A DNA stretch of 64,000 bases, from assembly GCF_012849095.1 (NCBI RefSeq), contig NZ_CP051680.1:3560501-3624500 (forward strand), given 5' to 3'. Positions 35,984 to 45,252 of this stretch are shown piece after piece (within the stretch, counting starts at the first letter, position 1; every line of letters begins with the position of its first letter). A model generated the notes under the pieces. The model was not told the DNA's origin and did not search any database. It saw nothing but the letters and a program-made list of their open reading frames with translations. The DNA is from Cohnella herbarum (GTDB lineage: Bacteria; Bacillota; Bacilli; Paenibacillales; Paenibacillaceae). The position numbers and the translations under genes are program-made.

Positions 35984-36020
35984 TCCGAGCGCGGCGATGA
36001 TTCGATCCGCCGCGCTCGGA
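35984..36020 (-). other. Strong hairpin between binding-protein and permease genes
   Basis: Perfect 13-bp GC-rich stem TCCGAGCGCGGCG (35984-35996) with CGCCGCGCTCGGA (36008-36020), loop 11. On the minus strand it is followed by TTTTA, so it may act as a leaky terminator or mRNA 3' stabiliser, lowering permease relative to binding-protein expression. Confidence 0.75.
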
Positions 36021-36035
36021 CGAAGACAAAGTTAC

Positions 36036-37460
36036 TTATTTGCCCGCGTAGAACTTCTTGGCTTCCGCGGCCATCTTGGCGACGTACTCGTCGGCGGTGA
36101 TTTTACCGGTGGCCAATTCCATGAATACCGGGATTACCGTCCCCGTAGAGAAGTCCGCGCCGTTCTCGATACCCGCGCCCCATGGCATATTTACTTTCGC
36201 GTTATTGAACGCGATAGCCGCGTCCTCCAACGGTGCCGGCCACTTAGAGTCGACGGTAGCCGGAATCGCGACCGCTTGGACGGCCATCGCTTCTTGCGCT
36301 TTCTTGCTAACCAAATATTTCACCAATTCGAAAGCCGCAGGAACGTTTTTGCTGTTTTTGTTCAAGAGAAGGCCTTGCGCGCCAAAGGTAAGTCCTTGTT
36401 GGCCTCCTTTGTCGTTGCCGTTAGGAACGGTCGGAAACTGGAAAGAGCCCCATTGGAAGTCCGGTCCGGCCGTTGCGGCAATTTCATTAGGCAGCCATGA
36501 GCCGTTCAAATACATTGCCGCTTTTCCGAGAGCGAGATCCTGTTGTCCCGCAGGGTACTTATTGCCCGCGATCCTCTTGGAGAAGTATTCTTTTTGCTTC
36601 AAATTCTGAATATCGTTGGCGAATTGGAGCACGATCGGATCCTTCCACATGTCGCCCGTTTTATCTTTGACTAGGCTATCCGTCCAATCGCTGCCCATTG
36701 CGCTGCCCAAATATCCGCCGATAAACAGGCTCCGGTAAGCATCGTCGAACGTGATCGGTTCAATGCCCGCTTGTTTAAGCTGCTCGCATGCGGCTAGAAA
36801 CTCTTCCCATGAAGTAGGAACTGCCGTAATGCCCGCTTTGTTGAACAACGCTTTGTTGTAGAAGAACAGAACGGCGTACGGTTGCTGAGGGATCGCGTAG
36901 TATCCTTCTTCCAAACCTGCCGGACCGGATAACGATTTTACCCATTCGATAAGCGAAGGAATGATAGAATCCTTAACCGACTTCCCATCCATTCCGATCG
37001 ACTGCTGCTCGAGCAAGTCGTCTAGCTTAAGCACGTGATCTTTCAGATTGGCCAGAGCCGCGCCCGGATCTTGTTCGAAAATATCGATCTGCTGCCCGCT
37101 TTCCAATGCCGGTTTAATCAGCTTGTTAATGTCGCGGCCGTTATATTTTACTTCTACCTCAACCTTCGGATTAGCCGCCTTAAAATCGGCAACGGCTTCG
37201 TCGATGACTTTGGCTTGAGGCTCCGTGTTGCTCCACATCGACCAGAAGACGACTTTGCCTTCCAGTTCGGAAGCGGCAGGCGTCTCAGCATTATCGCTCG
37301 CACTCGCTGAAGCGGTTTCAGATGGCGATGCGCTAGGTGAAGCGCTAGGCGATGAAGACGACTCGGCGTTGTTGGATTTACCGCAACCTGCCAACACTAC
37401 TGTAAGCGTTAACATCACTGCGAGTAATAAAGATCCGAATGCTTTTCTTTTCTTGTTCAC
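36036..37460 (-). CDS. Sugar-binding lipoprotein of CUT1 ABC transporter
   Basis: 474-residue class I-type solute-binding protein. Signal peptide ending in lipobox VVLAGCG, then a Ser/Ala/Pro/Glu linker, then binding domain starting GKVVFWSMWSNTEPQAKVID. Typical mid-motif KAGITAVPTSWEEFLAACEQ and GKAAMYLNGSWLPNEIA. The start codon is GTG, about ten bases after AGGGGGA. It is the promoter-proximal gene of the transporter operon, divergent from the kinase gene at 37672. A cre site lies within the signal-peptide codons. Ligand unknown. Confidence 0.92.
   Translation of the reverse strand: MNKKRKAFGSLLLAVMLTLTVVLAGCGKSNNAESSSSPSASPSASPSETASASASDNAETPAASELEGKVVFWSMWSNTEPQAKVIDEAVADFKAANPKVEVEVKYNGRDINKLIKPALESGQQIDIFEQDPGAALANLKDHVLKLDDLLEQQSIGMDGKSVKDSIIPSLIEWVKSLSGPAGLEEGYYAIPQQPYAVLFFYNKALFNKAGITAVPTSWEEFLAACEQLKQAGIEPITFDDAYRSLFIGGYLGSAMGSDWTDSLVKDKTGDMWKDPIVLQFANDIQNLKQKEYFSKRIAGNKYPAGQQDLALGKAAMYLNGSWLPNEIAATAGPDFQWGSFQFPTVPNGNDKGGQQGLTFGAQGLLLNKNSKNVPAAFELVKYLVSKKAQEAMAVQAVAIPATVDSKWPAPLEDAAIAFNNAKVNMPWGAGIENGADFSTGTVIPVFMELATGKITADEYVAKMAAEAKKFYAGK
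37401..37414 (-). promoter_or_regulatory. cre site in the 5' end of the binding-protein gene
   Basis: TGTAAGCGTTAACA, a full match to the CcpA site consensus, lies about 47 bases into the coding region. Expected to act as an elongation block giving carbon catabolite repression of the transporter operon. Confidence 0.78.
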
Positions 37461-37597
37461 GGATGAATTCCCCCTGCGATTGGTTTGAATGCAAGTTGAG
37501 TATAGGCAATGAAACGGGCCAAAAGTATGTTCTCCAGTTATATAAAAATGGATAAAAGTTAGGTCTATGTTCTAGAGTCCCTATGATAAAAACGAAG

Positions 37598-37607
37598 ATG
37601 CTATAAT
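37598..37607 (+). promoter_or_regulatory. Probable extended -10 promoter of the kinase operon
   Basis: ATGCTATAAT: a consensus TATAAT at 37602-37607 preceded by TG one base upstream, no good -35. It is about 65 bases before the kinase start codon. Two copies of TATGTTCT (37527 and 37566) upstream could be activator contacts. Confidence 0.55.
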
Positions 37608-37671
37608 GTAAACACACGACCAGGGTATAGCGAACGTTATGTCCCTTACTGTTCAGACGGGGGATTCTCTC

Positions 37672-39489
37672 ATGGGCCTACTAAAGAAGCTACGTATCAA
37701 AACGCAAATCTTGATAGCGGTTACATGTATCATGGTCATCATGCTTGCGATCATTTACTCCCTGTATTCCCAAACCTCCAAGATCGTGATTAAGAACAAT
37801 AATCAATATTCGGAAGATACGATTCGGAAATTCAGGCTCGGAATCTCGCAGAAGGTCGACGAGATCAGTCAGATTATGCTTAACCTCGGATACGATCCCA
37901 CCGTGCAGAAGTTCATGGTGCAGAACGATCCGAGCCTCTCGTACGAAATGGCAAAGGAACTGGACCGCAAGATCATATCGCTTAAAGCCGGCCGGAAAGG
38001 GTTCGAAGATATCGTCTTAATCGGCACGAACGGCACGAGGTACAGTCTCAACGGAGGTATCGATTACGTTCAGCAGTTGGAGAAGGAAATCCAAGACAGC
38101 TCGACTGTGTACGTCAGCGGATTCGAAGAGTTCAGTTATAGCAACAACTTATTGACCAGCATGGTATTCGCCCAGAATATGTACTCCAACAACATGAACG
38201 ACGGAACCGACGGGATCAAGATCGGATATATTGCCGTCATCGCCAACGTCGCTTCCATGTATTTCGATAACGAGACTTCCAGTACGCAACCAGGCGTAGG
38301 TTTCTATATGATCGACCGTTACGGAGAAGTGTTTCCGGATGCCCACTCCCCGGATATCGCGCGAAGCATTAGCGCATTAAGCAACAATCCGGATAACAGG
38401 CAGCGATTAACGGATTACGTCGGAGGAGTTAAAGGCGCCGTGCAAATTCAGAAGCTGGATCAGATTCAGGCTTCCGTCCTCAGCTTCGTCCCGGAGGAAG
38501 CGCTTCTTGCCGAATTGGCATCCGTTCGCACGAGAAGCATACTCATCGTAATCCTTGCCCTTGTTCTTATGGCATTGCCTTTCGCGATGATCGTCAACAA
38601 CATTCTCCACCCGATACAGATTCTCGTGAGATTTATAAACAGCATTAAGTCAGGCGATATTCGGGATTTGAAGAAGAACCTGCAGCTCGAAGGAAACGTG
38701 GAAATGACCGTCGTGGCGGAGAAATTAAACGGAATGCTGGGGGAAATCAACGTTCTGACCCATAAGCTCGTCGAAACGACCACCCATCTGCTCGAGGCCG
38801 AGATCGAGAAGGAAAAGGCGGCGTCCGCTTACTTGCGAAGCCAGATCAATCCTCACTTTTTGTACAATACGTTGGAGTCCATTAAAGGAGTCGCGCTCGA
38901 GGTCGGCGTTCACAAGATCGTCGACATGACGAAAGCTCTCGGGAAGCTGTTTCATTACAGCATTAAAGGATCCGGGTATGTCACGCTTGAGCAAGAGCTG
39001 AATGCCGTTAAATCCTATGTTTTCCTGCAACTGATCCGCTTCGAAGGACGTTTCGACGTGACCTACGATTTCACGAAAGAGGCCTTATCCGTTCCGGTTA
39101 TGAAAATGATTCTGCAACCGATCGTGGAGAATGCCGTTTTCCACGGACTTGAGCCCAAAGAAACCAAAGGAATGCTTACGATAAGCGGCGGAATCGCCGA
39201 CGACGATACGCTGGTACTCCGAATTACGGACGATGGAACCGGCGTTGACGGACAGAAATTGGCGGACATTCAAAGTTTACTTCTGAACGAGGCCTCCTCG
39301 ACTAACCATAATGGCAGCTACCTTACCGAGAAGGGGAGCATCGGAATCTTAAACGTACACAACCGGCTTCGATTAGCTTTCGGTTCCGCCTACGGCCTCA
39401 AGTTCGAGAGCGCACTCGGCCAAGGAACCTGCATCACGTTATCCATGCCTAGAGACTTTATTTTGCCGGGAGGGGACTTTCATGCATAA
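37672..39489 (+). CDS. YesM-type sensor histidine kinase
   Basis: 605-residue membrane kinase: helix 1 about residues 10-33 (ILIAVTCIMVIMLAIIYSLY), extracytoplasmic sensor about 35-285, helix 2 (ILIVILALVLMALPFAMIV), HAMP, phosphoacceptor segment RSQINPHFLYNTLESIKGV, N-box PIVENAVFHGLEP and G-box GSIGILNVHNRLR. ATG chosen at 37672, seven bases after GGGGGA. Overlaps its regulator by eight bases. Divergent from a transporter operon that it probably controls together with the regulator and the lipoprotein encoded behind it. Confidence 0.93.
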   Translation: MGLLKKLRIKTQILIAVTCIMVIMLAIIYSLYSQTSKIVIKNNNQYSEDTIRKFRLGISQKVDEISQIMLNLGYDPTVQKFMVQNDPSLSYEMAKELDRKIISLKAGRKGFEDIVLIGTNGTRYSLNGGIDYVQQLEKEIQDSSTVYVSGFEEFSYSNNLLTSMVFAQNMYSNNMNDGTDGIKIGYIAVIANVASMYFDNETSSTQPGVGFYMIDRYGEVFPDAHSPDIARSISALSNNPDNRQRLTDYVGGVKGAVQIQKLDQIQASVLSFVPEEALLAELASVRTRSILIVILALVLMALPFAMIVNNILHPIQILVRFINSIKSGDIRDLKKNLQLEGNVEMTVVAEKLNGMLGEINVLTHKLVETTTHLLEAEIEKEKAASAYLRSQINPHFLYNTLESIKGVALEVGVHKIVDMTKALGKLFHYSIKGSGYVTLEQELNAVKSYVFLQLIRFEGRFDVTYDFTKEALSVPVMKMILQPIVENAVFHGLEPKETKGMLTISGGIADDDTLVLRITDDGTGVDGQKLADIQSLLLNEASSTNHNGSYLTEKGSIGILNVHNRLRLAFGSAYGLKFESALGQGTCITLSMPRDFILPGGDFHA

Positions 39490-40960
39490 AGTACTGCTGG
39501 TCGACGATGAAAACCTGGTCATTAAGAGCCTTGAAGCCGGAATCGATTGGAAGAAGTCGGGCTTCAGCGTCATAGGGAAAGCCAATAACGGCGTCAAGGC
39601 GTTGCAGATGGTTAAAGATTTGAAGCCTCATGTTGTCTTCACGGATATTCGGATGCCTGGGATCTCCGGCTTAGAATTAATTAAAAAAATCAAGGAACTG
39701 GACAGTACCGTTCAAATTATCGTCATTAGCGGTTATGCCGAGTTCGCTTACGTACAGAAATCATTGAATTACGGCGTATTAGGGTATTGCCTCAAACCGT
39801 TCGACGATCATGAAATCGAGACGCTGCTCCACACGGCCGCAAAAGCGATCGAAGAAATCAAGCACAAGCGCGAGGGGCATCTGCTTGATTTGATCGAAGA
39901 AATACCGAACGAGCAGACCCAATCGGCTTTTAAGAAAATATTGTCCGACGAAGGGATTACCGCCGACAACCTTCATGTCGTCGTTACTCTCGGCAAAGGA
40001 AAACCGATCATTACCGAGAACGCGAGATCTATCGCCATCCATGTCGGCAGCGCCAAAAGCAGCTATATCGTTCAAAGCCTTAACCGGGAATCGATCGCAA
40101 GCACGGTAGCCTCTCCTCTTCCAGAGGGAACTCTGGGGATCGGAATCGCTCAAGCGGAACTCGATATGAACGGGATTATGAAAGCCATGGAGAAGGCTAC
40201 TCTCAAAGCTTGGGATTTCTTCATTCACGGCCGTAAGGATATCTTCGTCGATCCGGAACAATCCAATGAAATCAGGGCGAATCAATTGCTGAAACAGCTC
40301 GAAAAAGCGATCGCCAAGAAGGACTCTCGTCTATTGCGAGCTACGCTTGACGAGATGCTCGAATCGGAGAACAGGCAATGCCTAAGCATCCTTCACGCGC
40401 TTAAAATCTATAACCTAGTGTATTTCCACGCATCGGCGGACCCTTCTAATACGCCGGAAGAGGATTATATTTTCAGCAAAGAGCAGCTCTACCACCTGTT
40501 CCATAGCTTCGAGTCGATGATCGAGAGCTTGAAGGATTTCCTGATCGATATCGACAAGCCCCCGGAGGAGCAAACGGAAAACAAGACGACGAATGCCAGC
40601 CTAAGGGAAGTCCTGAAATATATAAACGAAAACTACAAAAGCGATATTTCCATCCAGAGCATATCGAAAAGCTTCTATTTGAACCCCAATTATCTCAGTC
40701 AGCTGTTCAAGCGGGAGCTCGAGGTTACGTTCACGGAGTATGTCACGAAAGTACGCTTGCAGGAAGCCAAAAGCTTGCTCCAAACGACGGGCCTATCCAT
40801 CGGAGAAATCGCGGAGAACATCGGATTCAGGGATTATTTTTACTTCATTAGAACGTTCAAAAGACATACGCAGCAGACGCCCAAACAATATCGGAATAAA
40901 GACAAGCAAGGAATGGGCGGCAAAGCTCATCTTAAGCTACGTCTGGAGGAACGAATGTGA
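39482..40960 (+). CDS. YesN-type response regulator with AraC DNA-binding domain
   Basis: 492 residues. Receiver domain 1-125 with acidic pocket LLVDDEN, phosphoacceptor in FTDIRMPGISG and Lys in YCLKPFD; a long middle region (about 140-370) of unknown fold; C-terminal AraC domain (ISIQSISKSFYLNPNYLSQL, IGEIAENIGFRDYFYFIRTF). Ribosome site GGGAGGGG six bases before the ATG, inside the kinase gene. Its stop overlaps the start of the lipoprotein gene (GTGA). Confidence 0.92.
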   Translation: MHKVLLVDDENLVIKSLEAGIDWKKSGFSVIGKANNGVKALQMVKDLKPHVVFTDIRMPGISGLELIKKIKELDSTVQIIVISGYAEFAYVQKSLNYGVLGYCLKPFDDHEIETLLHTAAKAIEEIKHKREGHLLDLIEEIPNEQTQSAFKKILSDEGITADNLHVVVTLGKGKPIITENARSIAIHVGSAKSSYIVQSLNRESIASTVASPLPEGTLGIGIAQAELDMNGIMKAMEKATLKAWDFFIHGRKDIFVDPEQSNEIRANQLLKQLEKAIAKKDSRLLRATLDEMLESENRQCLSILHALKIYNLVYFHASADPSNTPEEDYIFSKEQLYHLFHSFESMIESLKDFLIDIDKPPEEQTENKTTNASLREVLKYINENYKSDISIQSISKSFYLNPNYLSQLFKRELEVTFTEYVTKVRLQEAKSLLQTTGLSIGEIAENIGFRDYFYFIRTFKRHTQQTPKQYRNKDKQGMGGKAHLKLRLEERM

Positions 40961-42585
40961 ATAGGACCAAGATGAAGATGAAGCTTCTGCCCGCTCTCTT
41001 GGCGATCGTGCTCCTCTCTACCATGACGCTAAGCTGCAGCCGTTCCGAGCCTCGTCCGGATCAAACGACCAAAGCGTTAACTCCGAATGAAATGCAGAGA
41101 CAATCCGAGCATATGGAAATATCGGTCGCGTTGTGGGACCTGGCGGAAAATATGACGAGCTACGATCCGTTAGTCGAACAACTGGAGCAGAAGCTTAACA
41201 TTACGATCAAACCCGTACCGATCGGGGTAGCTAACTACGTGCAACAAATTCAGATGTGGGCTTCATCGGGCCAGCTTCCCGATATTTTTTCCGTAGATGC
41301 GGTGAATTCCCAATATTATCGAAATTGGCGGGATCGCGGCGTCATCCAATCGTTGCCGAGCGATCTGTCCGCTTACCCTTACCTCGAACAATATTTGGAT
41401 TTTCCGGATCTGCAGGACCTTAAGGACGACGGCAAGCTTTATTTTATTCCGCGCCAAACGTTCGATAGCACCGATTATAATGTCTTGGATCGAATCGTCA
41501 TCTACAGATGGGATCTTGCTCAGCAAGCAGGCATAACGAAGGAGCCCGAGACGTGGGAAGAATTCAGGGCGCTGCTGAAGGCTATCGTCGACAACGATCC
41601 CGAAAATAAGAAAATTACCGGACTGACTAGCGTAGGCAATTTGTTGCTCGGCGGGCTGTTCTGGCTGTACAGCTCTCCGGCGGCAACAAGCGATGGAAGC
41701 GGAAGCGACTTCAAATGGATCAAGGAGGACGGAAAATATATTCCCGCGGTTTTCTCCAAACACTCGATCGAATCTTTGAAATTGCTTAGAGATTTCTATA
41801 CCTCGGGATTGATCGATCCCGATCTGCCGGTTACGCGTGGCGATATGGGAAGAGACAAGTTCGCCCAAGGCGAAGCAGCCGCTTTAATTACGGCAGGCGG
41901 TTCGATGCAAGCGGTCGATATTAACATTTACAAGGAACGTTGGCTGAAGCTCCATCCCGACGAGAACGCTTTTTACGATAAAGTCAAAATTCTGAAGCCC
42001 TTGAAAGCGATGGACGGTAACCGGTATCATGCGATCTTCAAAACGTTCTGGTCCGAAAGCTACATTTCCTCGAAAGTCGATGCCAAGAAAATGGAGCGGA
42101 TTTTGCAATTGTTCGACTATATGAACTCGCCCGAATTTCTGGAGATGAGACGTTTCGGATTGAAGGACGTGGATTACACCAAAATCGACGATAAAATTAC
42201 GGTCATCGATCCTTCGCAGAGCGTGCTGACGAAATACAAACCTTTCTCCTCGCTCGCTAATCTGCTGCATTGGGACGGTATGTTTAAGCTGAATCCCGAG
42301 TTTGCGGGGATTTCGCCCGCCGCTCACGAAGCCCAACGGGAACTGATCGATTACTCCATGAAAATGACGGTCAAACAGGATTACGATATTCGCTTAACAA
42401 AAATGTCCACTCCGACTAAAGACAGCTTCACGATCTTCGACAGCGACGACATGGTCAGAGTGATGATCAGCAAACTACCGGTCGAGGTGATCTGGCAGGA
42501 TATCATTGACGGTTATAAGGCTAAGGGACTCGATAGAATGATCGAGGAAGTGAATGCTAAGGCTAAGGAGATGGGCATTGAATAG
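40957..42585 (+). CDS. Solute-binding lipoprotein coupled to the two-component system
   Basis: 542-residue extracytoplasmic binding protein of the large LipO-type family, with signal peptide and lipobox TLSC. Binding domain begins MEISVALWDLAENMTSYDPL; other segments are SGQLPDIFSVDAVNSQYY and EPETWEEFRALLKAIVDNDP. Start GTG overlaps the regulator stop by four bases, with GGAGG upstream. It has no permease of its own; the only nearby permeases have their own binding protein (36036) on the other strand. This suggests a sensing role, presenting ligand to the kinase, or a second binding protein for the same permease. Both are inferences. Confidence 0.88.
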   Translation: MNRTKMKMKLLPALLAIVLLSTMTLSCSRSEPRPDQTTKALTPNEMQRQSEHMEISVALWDLAENMTSYDPLVEQLEQKLNITIKPVPIGVANYVQQIQMWASSGQLPDIFSVDAVNSQYYRNWRDRGVIQSLPSDLSAYPYLEQYLDFPDLQDLKDDGKLYFIPRQTFDSTDYNVLDRIVIYRWDLAQQAGITKEPETWEEFRALLKAIVDNDPENKKITGLTSVGNLLLGGLFWLYSSPAATSDGSGSDFKWIKEDGKYIPAVFSKHSIESLKLLRDFYTSGLIDPDLPVTRGDMGRDKFAQGEAAALITAGGSMQAVDINIYKERWLKLHPDENAFYDKVKILKPLKAMDGNRYHAIFKTFWSESYISSKVDAKKMERILQLFDYMNSPEFLEMRRFGLKDVDYTKIDDKITVIDPSQSVLTKYKPFSSLANLLHWDGMFKLNPEFAGISPAAHEAQRELIDYSMKMTVKQDYDIRLTKMSTPTKDSFTIFDSDDMVRVMISKLPVEVIWQDIIDGYKAKGLDRMIEEVNAKAKEMGIE

Positions 42586-42724
42586 TTGAATGCTAATGCT
42601 TAGGAAAATTGAATTGGCAAACGTAAATGGACGCTAGTTATTCAAATATGGATTATTGACATGTAAAATAGGAGGAAGGCTGGCGAAAAGCCCGTTCGAA
42701 ATACAGCAATCGGAGGAAACCATC

Positions 42725-43717
42725 ATGCGCTTTATCAGCAACCGTAACATCACCGATCCATCGCTAAATTTGGCTCTTGAGGAATATATATTGCGTTCGT
42801 TGCCCGATACCGACGACTACTTGTTGTTCTATATTAATGAACCGTCGATCATCATCGGCAAAAACCAGAACACCGTGGAAGAAATCAACGCGGAGTACGT
42901 GGAGGAGAACGGCATTCACATTGTTCGCAGGCTGTCGGGAGGCGGCGCGGTCTACCACGATCTCGGCAACTTGAATTTCAGCTTCATTATGAAGGATGAC
43001 GGCCAGTCGTTCCATAACTTCAAAAAATTCACCGCGCCCGTAGTCCAAGCTCTTCGCAAGCTCGGAGTGGAAGCGGAATTGACGGGACGCAACGACTTGC
43101 AAGTCGGCGAACGCAAAATATCCGGCAACGCTCAGTTCTCCACGCGGGGGAAAATGTTCAGCCACGGAACGCTCCTGTTCGATTCGGAGATGGAGAACGT
43201 CGTTTCCGCGCTGAAAGCGAACGCCGAGAAATACGTCTCCAAAGCAACGAAGTCGATCCGCAGCAGAGTCGCTAACATTTCGGAGTTTCTGGCTGAGCCG
43301 ATGACGATCGAGCAATTCAAGACTAGCTTGCTGACCTCGTTATTCGAGGGGGAGAAAGATATACCTTATTATGAGCTGAGCGAGCAAGATTGGGATAACG
43401 TTCGCAAGCTGGCGGATGAACGTTACCGGAGCTGGGAATGGAATTACGGCCGTTCGCCCGCATTTAACGTGCGCCAAACGAAGCGAATCGAAGGTGCGGG
43501 AACCTTCGACGTTCGCCTTCAAGTCGAAGATGGCGTTATCGCAGTCGCAACGATCTACGGCGATTTCTTCGGCAGAGGCGACATCGGCGAATTGGCCGCT
43601 AAATTTGTGGGCGTGCGCTACGAAACTCAGGCTCTGAGCGAATTGCTGGACAGCATCGACCTGCCGTTCTATTGCGGCCCAGTGACGAAGGAACAGTGGT
43701 TGGAATTGATGCTTTAG
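42725..43717 (+). CDS. lplA: Lipoate-protein ligase
   Basis: 330-residue enzyme that attaches lipoate, via lipoyl-AMP, to E2 subunits of 2-oxoacid dehydrogenases and GcvH. Family motifs: IIIGKNQNTVEEIN, the RRLSGGGAVYHDLGNLNFSF nucleotide/lipoate loop, and the catalytic Lys131 in ERKISGNAQ. A C-terminal accessory domain (about 250-330) is present as in bacterial LplA. The ATG follows GGAGGAA by seven bases; the longer frame to 42656 lacks support. Stands alone between the kinase operon and the second repeat array. Confidence 0.95.
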   Translation: MRFISNRNITDPSLNLALEEYILRSLPDTDDYLLFYINEPSIIIGKNQNTVEEINAEYVEENGIHIVRRLSGGGAVYHDLGNLNFSFIMKDDGQSFHNFKKFTAPVVQALRKLGVEAELTGRNDLQVGERKISGNAQFSTRGKMFSHGTLLFDSEMENVVSALKANAEKYVSKATKSIRSRVANISEFLAEPMTIEQFKTSLLTSLFEGEKDIPYYELSEQDWDNVRKLADERYRSWEWNYGRSPAFNVRQTKRIEGAGTFDVRLQVEDGVIAVATIYGDFFGRGDIGELAAKFVGVRYETQALSELLDSIDLPFYCGPVTKEQWLELML

Positions 43718-43817
43718 GGTGTGAGGTTGGTGGTGGATAAGGTCCACCACCGCCTTGCAACGCCGCACCGCGCGAGGGTAACTGGGTCGCGGTGCGGGGG
43801 CTCGGTTGATACTACAA

Positions 43818-44060
43818 GCACATGTTCCTCGACATCCGACCAATTAGACCGTTCTCAGAGGCTTGCAGCACACGTTTCCTTTGAATCAGACAAATTAGAC
43901 CGCTCTCAGCTGCTTACAGCATACTTTTCCTCTGAATCGGACCAATTAGACCGTTCTTAGCGGCTTGCAGCACACTTTTCCTCGATATCCGACCAATTAG
44001 ACCGCTACCAACGGCTTGTAGCACACTTTTCCTCGGTATCGAACAATTCGGTACTCCGAG
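43818..44060. repeat. Tandem repeat family B, second locus (family D)
   Basis: Five degenerate units with GACCAATTAGACC-type cores at 43838, 43889, 43940, 43991 and 44041 (51-bp steps, last 50). The consensus (ATCCGACCAATTAGACC, GGCTTGCAGCACAC) is that of the array at 29.9-30.2 kb, about 13.6 kb away, so the two arrays share an origin. Confidence 0.88.
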
Positions 44061-44089
44061 CGTATTTAGTGACCCGCCCAGCGGGGTTT

Positions 44090-44690
44090 CCCTCACCATT
44101 GTCGCGTTTTGCGACAATGAAAGAGGGGTTGGTCGGGTTTGCCTCACCATTGTCGCGTTTTGCGACAATGAGAGCAGAGTTGGTTAGTTTGACCTCGCCA
44201 TTGTCGTGTTTTGCGACAATGAGAGCAGGGTTGGTCGGGTTTGCCTCGCCATTGTTGCGTTTTGCGACAATGAGAGCAGAGTTGGTTAGTTTGACCTCGC
44301 CATTGTCGCGTTTTGCGACAATGAGAGCAGGGTTGGTCGGGTTTGCCTCGCCATTGTTGCGTTTTGCGACAATGAGAGCAGGATTGGTCGGGTTTGCCTC
44401 GCCATTGTCGCGTTTTGCGACAATGAGAGCAGAGTTGGTTAGTTTGACCTCGCCATTGTCGCGTTTTGCGACAATGAGAGCAGGGTTGGTCGGGTTTGCA
44501 TCGCCATTGTCGCGTTTTGCGACAATGAGAGCACGATTGGGTGGCTTTGCCTCGCCATAGTCGGTTTTCCGACTATGAGAGCAGGTTTGGTTAGTTTTGC
44601 CTCGCCATAGTCGGTTTTTCCGACTATGAGAGCGGGGTTGGTTGGCTTTGCCGCGCTATAGTCGATATTTCCGACTATGGCGTGGCAAAG
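44090..44690. repeat. Tandem hairpin array, 51-bp period, 12 units (family E)
   Basis: Stem-loops start at 44098, 44149, 44200, 44251, 44302, 44353, 44404, 44455, 44506, 44557, 44607 and 44658. Nine have stem ATTGTCGC-GTTTT-GCGACAAT; the last three have ATAGTCGG-TTTT-CCGACTAT-type stems, the last one imperfect. The 30-base linkers come in two alternating versions (AGGGTTGGTCGGGTTTGCC and AGAGTTGGTTAGTTTGACC), indicating 102-bp duplications. Repetitive open frames on both strands are a by-product. It ends at the stop of the convergent YdeI-like gene. Confidence 0.92.
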
Positions 44691-44701
44691 CTCCTTAGAG
44701 G

Positions 44702-45166
44702 TTACTTCAGTTTCTTGCCCTCTGCTAGGAGAACGATGGATTTGGCGATTCGGGCTTGCCGAGTTTCCGGCTTTTTGGCCGATTCGATCCACGATACGTA
44801 TTCCTTCTGATAGGAGTAGGCAAGATCGTTGAAAAATGCGAATGCTTCCGCATTTCCTTCGAGTACCGATAGAAAATCGTCAGGGACATCGACCGTCCTT
44901 GCGTCGGTATCAAGCTCCATCACCACATGAACGACCGTTCCGGCAGTCGCGTTCGCAGCATCGCGTAAAGCTTTGTTCACGACCATATAGTGTTTGCCCG
45001 TTCCATCGGGCATTAAAGAGCCTCTATAGTCGATTCCGTTCAATTCCCCCCGCACTTTCACGTTTGCACGACAACCGTAAACTTCTTCCGCGCTGAATGG
45101 AACCCGAAGGAAAGTCCAAGTCCCCGTCCCTTCCGGTCTGACTAACATGGCATCGAATTCTTTCAT
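44702..45166 (-). CDS. YdeI/DUF1905-type small conserved protein
   Basis: 154-residue cytoplasmic protein. N-terminal DUF1905 beta-barrel domain (TWTFLRVPFSAEEVYGCRAN, GIDYRGSLMPDGTGKHYMVV) and C-terminal YdeI/OmpD-associated helical domain (DDFLSVLEGNAEAFAFFNDL, YVSWIESAKKPETRQARIAK). The combination is widespread in Firmicutes; function is unknown. The ATG at 45166 follows GGAGGGG by six bases. Its stop directly borders repeat family E. Confidence 0.82.
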   Translation of the reverse strand: MKEFDAMLVRPEGTGTWTFLRVPFSAEEVYGCRANVKVRGELNGIDYRGSLMPDGTGKHYMVVNKALRDAANATAGTVVHVVMELDTDARTVDVPDDFLSVLEGNAEAFAFFNDLAYSYQKEYVSWIESAKKPETRQARIAKSIVLLAEGKKLK

Positions 45167-45252
45167 TCTCCACCCCTCCGTTCGCCTTATCATCTAAATC
45201 TCTTACCTATCGCTTTCATGGTAATCGAATCGCGTTTCCGCATATCCCAATC

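Noticed and set aside
44069..44560. 163-residue repetitive open frame, and similar frames on the minus strand
   Set aside because: Frames are open on both strands only because the 51-bp hairpin unit lacks stops; no ribosome site.
44090..44690. CRISPR array (21-base palindromic repeat, 30-base spacing)
   Set aside because: The linkers are near-identical copies of two sequences rather than unique spacers, and no cas gene is present.
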